Positions 14,021 to 18,199 of a stretch of DNA of 18,199 nt are shown piece by piece. The position numbers and the translations under genes were made by a program. The notes beneath the pieces are model-generated. The model had not been told where the DNA came from. It worked only from the letters and a program-made list of their open reading frames with translations, and made no database searches. The stretch is from the NCBI GenBank assembly GCA_944363755.1, contig CALVVC010000009.1, forward strand, positions 1 through 18,199. The letters run 5' to 3'. The DNA comes from an uncultured Bacilli bacterium (lineage in GTDB: Bacteria > Bacillota_I > Bacilli_A > RF39 > UBA660). How positions within the stretch are numbered: the first letter of the stretch is position 1; every line of letters begins with the position of its first letter.

Positions 14021-14630
14021 TAATATCATTACTTATTATATCAGTACAAAGTTTTATAAATGACTTAATATTATCTATATTAAAAGAATAAACTCCACCT
14101 CTTTTACTATTTTCAATAATTATACCCATCTTATCAACTATTATCTGTAACTTATCAACTGGTATTTCATCAAAATCAATATTAGGAGTTTCTAACTTTT
14201 CATAAAATAAAGATAAGTCTAAGTTATATTCTTCAATTAGTGAGATATTTAAATTACTATAGTCATTATATATTATTTTTGTAATATCTTCTTTGCTGCA
14301 TTTTATAGTATCTCCTGATAATAGTTTTATATAATTATTATTATGTATTCTATTAATAAAGTATTTAAACCATAGATAATCAGTAAATAAATGAATATAA
14401 TACCCCATTATAAAGGGATTATTTAGATTAGATTGATATTTACTTAGGAAGTATTTAAGATTAGGTAAATTAGTACTATTTTCAGTTAAAAAATGGCTTT
14501 TTACTTTAGTTTCTCCTAAATGTTTGCTAATATCAGGAGCGATTGTTCCTAAAAATAGTTCTTTTTCATTCATATTTAATTTCTTATTTATTTCTTTTGC
14601 GACTGCTATATGTATAATTGCACTTGCCAT
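14004..14630 (-). CDS. Zinc-dependent phospholipase C family protein
   Basis: This 208-residue protein begins MASAIIHIAVAKEIN, followed by LFLGTIAPDISKHLG, a SHF motif and FIMGYYIHLFTDYLW. This is the arrangement of the Zn_dep_PLPC (PF00882-like) family found widely in Bacillota. Candidate metal ligands are His7, Asp33, His46, His80 and Asp84. The C-terminal half (about 110-208) is helical and variable. No signal peptide is seen, unlike secreted clostridial alpha-toxins, so this is an intracellular member of unknown substrate and should not be read as a toxin. It overlaps truB tail to tail by eight bases and occupies the position where ribC would lie in Bacillus. The start has AAGGATG about nine bases upstream. 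Confidence 0.75.
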   Translation of the reverse strand: MASAIIHIAVAKEINKKLNMNEKELFLGTIAPDISKHLGETKVKSHFLTENSTNLPNLKYFLSKYQSNLNNPFIMGYYIHLFTDYLWFKYFINRIHNNNYIKLLSGDTIKCSKEDITKIIYNDYSNLNISLIEEYNLDLSLFYEKLETPNIDFDEIPVDKLQIIVDKMGIIIENSKRGGVYSFNIDNIKSFIKLCTDIISNDIKMRLN

Positions 14631-14655
14631 ATATTCACATCCTTAGGTAAATATT

Positions 14656-14684
14656 ATCATAAATTTATTATAAATGATAGACAA
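14656..14684 (-). promoter_or_regulatory. Probable promoter for the PLC-family gene
   Basis: On the minus strand, TTGTCT (14679-14684), 17 bases and TATGAT (14656-14661). Its -35 overlaps the plus-strand rpsO -35 by five bases, the same geometry as at 5973-5979. Confidence 0.45.
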
Positions 14685-14706
14685 AACGAAAAAAATATAG
14701 TATATT
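14678..14706 (+). promoter_or_regulatory. Promoter for rpsO
   Basis: TAGACA (14678-14683), 17 bases and TATATT (14701-14706), matching consensus at five and four positions. The predicted start near 14712 gives a leader of about 82 bases. Confidence 0.6.
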
Positions 14707-14710
14707 ATAT

Positions 14711-14794
14711 GCGTTACCTTATCTTAGTAGTTGGAGTTCTTCCTTATACCATTTACCAAGATAGGGCGAATAATACAAAGAAAGGAAGGTAATT
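14711..14794 (+). promoter_or_regulatory. Structured rpsO leader with two possible anti-Shine-Dalgarno arms
   Basis: CCTTATCTT (14717-14725) pairs with AAGATAGGG (14758-14766) over nine bp with one T.G. Two other leader segments can instead pair with the ribosome binding region: TTACCTT (14714-14720) with AAGGTAA (14786-14792), and CTTCCTT (14739-14745) with AAGGAAG (14782-14788). The first pairing competes with the nine-bp helix. This is the layout expected for feedback control of translation by S15, known for rpsO leaders in several bacteria. Binding by S15 is inferred, not shown. Confidence 0.55.
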
Positions 14795-15064
14795 ATGGCT
14801 TTAACAAAAGAAGAAAAGCAACAAATAATTAAAGACTTTGGTGTTAATGAGCATGATACTGGTTCTGCATCTGTACAAATAGCAATTTTAACTAAAGAGA
14901 TTGAGAATTTAACAGAGCATTTAAAGACTCATATTCATGATCATCATTCAAGAAGAGGTCTTTTAATGAAAGTAGGACAAAGACGTAATATGCTTAATTA
15001 CTTAGCTAAAAAAGATGTTACAAAATATCGTGAAGTAGTTAAGAAGTTAGGTTTAAGAAAATAG
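14795..15064 (+). CDS. rpsO: 30S ribosomal protein S15
   Basis: This 89-residue protein is full length for bacterial S15. It starts [30 protein letters not shown] (helix 1 and the D-T-GS-x-x-VQ motif). The rRNA-binding core [23 protein letters not shown] follows, across residues about 38-65, with the HDHHSRRGL signature, then [24 protein letters not shown]15 binds the 16S central domain early in 30S assembly. The ATG at 14795 follows AAAGGAAGG by five bases. A strong hairpin separates it from pnp. Confidence 0.98.
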   Translation: MALTKEEKQQIIKDFGVNEHDTGSASVQIAILTKEIENLTEHLKTHIHDHHSRRGLLMKVGQRRNMLNYLAKKDVTKYREVVKKLGLRK

Positions 15065-15086
15065 AACTTGTGAAAGTTCTTTTTTT
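15063..15086 (+). terminator. Rho-independent terminator after rpsO
   Basis: AGAACTT (15063-15069) pairs with AAGTTCT (15074-15080) around the tetraloop GTGA, followed by six T residues (15081-15086). It starts on the rpsO stop codon. In other bacteria an RNase III-cut hairpin at this position links rpsO and pnp control. Confidence 0.88.
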
Positions 15087-15096
15087 CTGATATTAT
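15068..15096 (+). promoter_or_regulatory. Possible pnp promoter inside the terminator
   Basis: TTGTGA (15068-15073), 17 bases and TATTAT (15091-15096); a TATAAT also lies at 15096-15101. The -35 overlaps the terminator stem and loop. It would give pnp its own short leader with GGAGG (15110-15114). Confidence 0.4.
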
Positions 15097-15122
15097 ATAA
15101 TAGATTTGTGGAGGAAGTAAAA

Positions 15123-17279
15123 ATGACTAAGAAAGTATATGAATATGATTTTTATGGAAAGAAAATAGTTGTAGAACATGGAGAGCTTGCTAAACAAGCT
15201 TCTGGTTCTGTTTTAGTTAGATATAATGATACAGTTATATTAAGTGCAACTGTTATTAATAAGAAGGCTAATTTATTAAGTGATTTCTTTCCATTAACAG
15301 TTAATTATCAAGAGAAACTTTATTCTGTTGGTAAGATTCCAGGAGGTTTTATTAAACGTGAAGGAAGACCAACTGATGCTGCTACTCTTGCAGCAAGGAT
15401 GATTGATAGGCCAATGAGACCTTTATTTATGGAAGATTTTAAGAATGAAGTACAAGTAATTAATACTGTTTTATCTGTTGATCAAGATTGTTCTCCTGAA
15501 CTAACAGCGATGTTAGGTTCATCTTTAGCAACTATGATTAGTGGGGCTCCTTTCATGGGACCTATCGCTGGAGTTAAAGTAGGGTATGTTGATGGTAAAT
15601 ATATTATTAATCCAACAGTAGAAGAATTAGAAAAAAGCGAATTAGACCTTACTGTTGCTGGAACAAGTGATGCTATTAATATGGTAGAAGCAGGAGCTAA
15701 GGAAGTTAGTGAAGAAATCATGCTTGAAGGATTAATGAAAGGACATATGGCTATTAAAGAATTATGTAAATGGCAAAAAGAAGTTATTTCTGATATTGGT
15801 ATCGCTCCTTTTGAATATGAATGTTTAGAAATTGATTCATCTTTAGAAAAAGAAGTTACTAAATTAATAGAGAAAGACTTAGATAAAGCTTTAAGAATTA
15901 AAGAAAAATTAGAAAGATATGAAAGAATTGATGAGATAAAAGATAACTTAATAGAGAAATATAAGGAAGATAATGATGATCTTGAAAAAGAAGAATTAGA
16001 CCTTCTTCTAGTATCAGTTAATAAAATATTTAGTGATGTAGAATATCGTCTATTTAGAAATATTGTTGTTAAAGAACATATTAGATCTGATGGTAGAAAA
16101 ATGGATGAGATTAGACCTTTATCTACTGGTATAGATTTACTTCCTAGAACTCATGGCTCTGCTTTATTTACAAGAGGAGAAACACAATGTCTTGCTGTTA
16201 CTACACTAGGAGCATTAGGTGAGCATCAAATTCTTGATGGACTTAGTTTAGAAGATGAAAAAAGATTTATGCTACATTATAACTTCCCACAATTTTCAGT
16301 TGGTGAAACAGGAAGATATGGTGCCCCTGGAAGGCGTGAGATTGGTCATGGAGCCTTAGGTGAAAGAGCTCTTTTACAAGTAATACCTAGTGAAGATGAA
16401 TTTCCTTATACAATTAGAGTTGTATCAGAAATACTAGAAAGTAATGGTAGTAGTTCACAAGCATCAATCTGTGCTGGTTGTATGAGTTTAATGGCAGCAG
16501 GTGTTCCTATTAAAGCTCCAGTTGCAGGTATTGCTATGGGTCTTATTACAAGTGGTGATGATTATACAATTCTAACAGATATAGCAGGTATGGAAGATCA
16601 TTTAGGTGATATGGACTTTAAAGTAGCAGGAACTAAAGATGGTATAACGGCTTTACAAATGGATATTAAAATAAAAGGTGTAACTAAAGAAATATTAAAA
16701 GAAGCTTTAGATCAAGCTCGTAAGGCAAGATTACAAATTCTTGATGTTATTAAAAAACAAATACCTAAGCCTCGTAAGGAAGTATCTAAATATGCTCCTA
16801 AAACTAAAGTATTCTATATTTCTCCATCTAAAATACGTGATGTTATAGGTAAAGGTGGAGAGATGATTACTAAGATTATTTGTGATTGTAGTAATGTAAC
16901 TGATGTTAATAATATTAATGCAGTTAAAGTAGATTTAGAAGATGATGGTAGAGTAATTGTATATCATAGCAATCAAGATATTATTGATAAAACTGTTAAA
17001 ATGATTGAAGATGTTGCAAGAGAAGTAGAAGTAGGTAAAGTCTATGAAGCAAAAGTAGTAGGTGTTCATGACTTTGGATGCTTTGTAGAAATATGGCCTG
17101 GTTGTGAAGGATTAGTTCATGTATCACAACTTGATACTAAACATATTGAAAAGACTGAAGATATTGTAAAAGAAGGAGATATTATCTTAGTAAAAGCACT
17201 AGGTAAAGATAAAAAAGGTAAAGAAAACTTTTCAAGAAAAGAAGTATTATTAGATATGAAAAAGAAGAAGTCTAAATAA
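15123..17279 (+). CDS. pnp: Polyribonucleotide nucleotidyltransferase (PNPase)
   Basis: This 718-residue protein has all PNPase domains in order: the first RNase PH domain (ASGSVLVRYNDTVILSATV; GGFIKREGRPTDAA), an alpha-helical linker (about 225-315), the second catalytic RNase PH domain (REIGHGALGERAL; SNGSSSQASICAGCMSLMAAG; DIAGMEDHLGDMDFKVAGT with catalytic Asp near 486-495), a KH domain with IGKGGEMI near 573-580, and an S1 domain near 637-705 (GKVYEAKVVGVHDFGCFVEI). PNPase degrades RNA phosphorolytically from the 3' end and is a major mRNA turnover enzyme in Bacillus-type cells. The ATG at 15123, eight bases after GGAGG, is preferred over a GTG at 15108 that lies inside the ribosome binding site. 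Its 3' end overlaps the convergent toxN by eight bases. Confidence 0.98.
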   Translation: MTKKVYEYDFYGKKIVVEHGELAKQASGSVLVRYNDTVILSATVINKKANLLSDFFPLTVNYQEKLYSVGKIPGGFIKREGRPTDAATLAARMIDRPMRPLFMEDFKNEVQVINTVLSVDQDCSPELTAMLGSSLATMISGAPFMGPIAGVKVGYVDGKYIINPTVEELEKSELDLTVAGTSDAINMVEAGAKEVSEEIMLEGLMKGHMAIKELCKWQKEVISDIGIAPFEYECLEIDSSLEKEVTKLIEKDLDKALRIKEKLERYERIDEIKDNLIEKYKEDNDDLEKEELDLLLVSVNKIFSDVEYRLFRNIVVKEHIRSDGRKMDEIRPLSTGIDLLPRTHGSALFTRGETQCLAVTTLGALGEHQILDGLSLEDEKRFMLHYNFPQFSVGETGRYGAPGRREIGHGALGERALLQVIPSEDEFPYTIRVVSEILESNGSSSQASICAGCMSLMAAGVPIKAPVAGIAMGLITSGDDYTILTDIAGMEDHLGDMDFKVAGTKDGITALQMDIKIKGVTKEILKEALDQARKARLQILDVIKKQIPKPRKEVSKYAPKTKVFYISPSKIRDVIGKGGEMITKIICDCSNVTDVNNINAVKVDLEDDGRVIVYHSNQDIIDKTVKMIEDVAREVEVGKVYEAKVVGVHDFGCFVEIWPGCEGLVHVSQLDTKHIEKTEDIVKEGDIILVKALGKDKKGKENFSRKEVLLDMKKKKSK

Positions 17280-17299
17280 GAACTTCTTCTTTTTCATAT
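17254..17299. terminator. 18-bp inverted repeat shared by the 3' ends of pnp and toxN
   Basis: ATATGAAAAAGAAGAAGT (17254-17271) is the exact reverse complement of 17282-17299. The ten-base loop (17272-17281) contains both stop codons. Arms lie within the last codons of pnp and toxN and are purine-rich/pyrimidine-rich, so a U-rich 3' arm forms in each direction. A bidirectional terminator or 3'-end stabilising hairpin is likely. Confidence 0.65.
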
Positions 17300-17769
17300 T
17301 CTTTACATTTTTCTTCTAAGAGCCTAAAATTACAACATCTATCTTTAGCTCTTTTAGAAAGTTTATTAGTATCATATTTTAGCATAAAGAAATTAACTTT
17401 ATCTAACAATTCTCTTTTATGATTATTTAAATAAGTAGTTTGTTCAATAATTAGTTTTCTATATTGTTTATTTTTTACTAAAGGAAGTACTTCAGTTAAA
17501 CAAGATATTGGTGTAGGTATCATATTATTAATATTAACTATACCAAGTTCTCCATCTTTGATTTTAAATATATCAAGAGCCCTATTATTCATAGTTAAAT
17601 GTTTTGGTTTAGGACTTGAAAGTGGGGCAAAGTAAGTTTGGTTGTTAAAAGTATAGACAACTCCTACATAAGGTCTAGCTTTACTTTTATTGTAGGCAAC
17701 TCTATTATCAAATTGTCTTAAATAGTTAATATAATTATTATCAATATAGTATATTTTTAATGTTTTCAT
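17272..17769 (-). CDS. toxN: Type III toxin-antitoxin endoribonuclease, ToxN/AbiQ family
   Basis: This 165-residue protein has the ToxN/AbiQ size and motif order: an N-terminal strand LKIYYIDNNYINYLRQFD, RPYVGVV at 32-38, the conserved YFAPLSSPKPKH at 46-57 (the Ser/Lys-rich catalytic region of the family), IVNINNMIP at 77-85 and a helical C-terminus (KQYRKLIIEQTTYLN...). Toxins of this family cut mRNA and often abort phage infection; they are neutralised by direct binding of a repeat RNA. Immediately upstream are a ribosome binding site AGGAGG (minus strand, 17776-17781), a terminator hairpin and three 35-nt repeats, which together define a type III system. Toxin expression depends on readthrough of that terminator. 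The C-terminus EKEEVLI is nearly shared with a second copy upstream. The gene ends inside the pnp coding region by eight bases. Confidence 0.94.
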   Translation of the reverse strand: MKTLKIYYIDNNYINYLRQFDNRVAYNKSKARPYVGVVYTFNNQTYFAPLSSPKPKHLTMNNRALDIFKIKDGELGIVNINNMIPTPISCLTEVLPLVKNKQYRKLIIEQTTYLNNHKRELLDKVNFFMLKYDTNKLSKRAKDRCCNFRLLEEKCKEYEKEEVLI

Positions 17770-17784
17770 CCAAAACCTCCTGAT

Positions 17785-17818
17785 TATAATAAAAGGGCGA
17801 CTTAATTAAAAATCGCCC
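17785..17818 (-). terminator. Terminator between antitoxin RNA and toxN
   Basis: On the minus strand GGGCGA (from 17818) pairs with TCGCCC (to 17795) around a 12-base AT-rich loop, followed by TTTTATTAT. This placement between repeats and toxin is typical of type III loci: it keeps antitoxin RNA in excess and lets a fraction of polymerases reach toxN. Confidence 0.88.
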
Positions 17819-17936
17819 ACTTTTTTCAGTCCCTACTACGGCAAGGGTATTCCGCTTTTTTCAGTCCCTACTACGGCAAGGGTATTCCGCTTTTTTTAGT
17901 CCCTACTACGGCAAGGGTATTCCACTTTTTTGTTAC
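17795..17936 (-). ncRNA. toxI: ToxI-type antitoxin RNA precursor
   Basis: Transcribed right to left from near 17936, the precursor has a short lead, three tandem 35-nt repeats and the terminator hairpin. Within a repeat (5' to 3' in RNA sense, numbered 1-35), GCGG (1-4) can pair with CCGU (15-18) and CCCU (9-12) with AGGG (22-25). These two stems interleave as an H-type pseudoknot, the fold known for ToxI RNAs. The repeat ends in GAAAAAA, an A-run like the toxin cutting sites of the family. The 35-nt repeat length equals that of lactococcal antiQ. The fold is deduced by hand. Confidence 0.9.
17821..17925 (-). repeat. Three contiguous 35-nt antitoxin repeats
   Basis: Units lie at 17891-17925 (first transcribed), 17856-17890 and 17821-17855. 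The last two are identical. The first differs at two RNA positions: C2 to U, which keeps pairing with G17 as a wobble, and G29 to A in the unpaired tail. There are no spacers between units. Confidence 0.97.
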
Positions 17937-17942
17937 AACAAT

Positions 17943-17971
17943 ATAATATCAAATGGATTACATTTTGTAAA
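17943..17971 (-). promoter_or_regulatory. Strong promoter for the antitoxin RNA
   Basis: On the minus strand, TTTACA (17966-17971), 17 bases and TATTAT (17943-17948), each five of six matches. It lies seven bases beyond the stop of the upstream second toxN and reads into the repeats. Confidence 0.8.
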
Positions 17972-17978
17972 GTATTTT

Positions 17979-18199
17979 TTAAACAGAAACTTCTTCTTTT
18001 TCATATTGTCTACATTTTTTTTCTAATAGATTAAAGTCACAACATCTATCCATAATTCTTTTAGGTAAAAGATTTTTATTATATTGTAATATGAATTTCT
18101 TAACCTTCCTCATTAAGTCACTTTTATATTTGTTTAAATATTCAGTTTGATTTATAACAAGATTTTTATATTGTTTATCTTTTACTAAAGGAAGTACTT
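17979..18199 (-). CDS. Second ToxN-family toxin, C-terminal part (5' end outside window)
   Basis: The minus strand is open from the window edge to a TAA stop at 17979-17981, giving 72 full codons. The product starts VLPLVKDKQYKNL and ends YEKEEVSV, and aligns without gaps to the last 72 residues of the neighbouring toxN, with 43 identities by hand count. Shared features include VLPLVK-x-KQY, DRCC-x-F-x-LLE-x-KC and YEKEEV. It is a paralogue of the same toxin, cut by the window edge, so the active-site region cannot be judged. Its own antitoxin repeats, if present, would lie to the right of the window. No terminator follows its stop; the next element is the promoter of the downstream antitoxin RNA, so readthrough between loci is possible. 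Confidence 0.9.
   Translation of the reverse strand, partial: VLPLVKDKQYKNLVINQTEYLNKYKSDLMRKVKKFILQYNKNLLPKRIMDRCCDFNLLEKKCRQYEKEEVSV

Noticed and set aside
14610..14792. Short plus-strand frame ending just before rpsO
   Set aside because: It spans the divergent promoters and the rpsO leader, has no ribosome binding site, and its sequence is explained by leader RNA pairing.
15482..15721. Minus-strand frame inside pnp
   Set aside because: It is an antisense shadow of the first RNase PH domain.
17821..17925. Direct repeats that look at first like a CRISPR array
   Set aside because: The 35-nt units are contiguous with no spacers, there are no cas genes, and a toxN gene and terminator follow.

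Overview
The window comes from a very AT-rich, spore-former-related member of the Bacillota (Firmicutes). Nearly every gene has a Bacillus/Clostridium-type orthologue: an intact pro-sigma-K-like factor, YqeG/YqeH, the rimP-nusA-ylxR-infB cluster, and rbfA, truB, rpsO and pnp. Every Trp codon checked is TGG, and TGA occurs once as a stop (ylxR), so the standard bacterial code applies rather than the Mycoplasma code. No rRNA, tRNA, IS element or CRISPR array was seen, and no stretch over 300 bases lacks a gene.

Layout. Positions 1-170 hold the 3' end of thrS, followed by a terminator. Positions 236-2406 hold a sigK-type sigma factor and a membrane-anchored, Ig-repeat polysaccharide deacetylase. 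Positions 2454-4558 hold yqeG and yqeH (overlapping), then frr. Positions 4619-5930 hold an unrecognised gene and, convergent to it, a CPBP membrane protease. Positions 5951-9965 begin with two divergent promoters sharing a -35 box, followed by the rimP-nusA-ylxR-infB operon and its terminator. Positions 9974-12181 hold a 735-residue minus-strand protein built of repeated helix-turn-helix-like modules ending in a sigma-region-4-like segment. Positions 12262-14011 hold rbfA and an unusual fusion of an M15/VanY-type peptidase to the tRNA pseudouridine synthase TruB. Positions 14004-17279 hold a convergent Zn-dependent PLC-family protein, rpsO with a structured leader, and pnp.

The right end (17272-18199, minus strand) is a type III toxin-antitoxin region: a ToxN/AbiQ-family endoribonuclease preceded by a terminator, three perfectly tandem 35-nt antitoxin RNA repeats and a near-consensus promoter. 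Directly upstream lies the 3' part of a second, paralogous toxN, so the loci are arranged in tandem. Each repeat can fold as an H-type pseudoknot (stems 1-4/15-18 and 9-12/22-25), and the one repeat that varies in a stem keeps the pairing.

Compared with the classical Bacillus order rimP-nusA-ylxR-ylxQ-infB-ylxP-rbfA-truB-ribC-rpsO-pnp, the genes ylxQ, ylxP and ribC are missing. Reverse-strand genes stand where ylxP (735-residue protein) and ribC (PLC-family protein) would be. Two further patterns recur. Convergent genes meet over symmetrical hairpins, twice with both stop codons in the loop. Two divergent pairs use -35 boxes that overlap by five bases in the same geometry.
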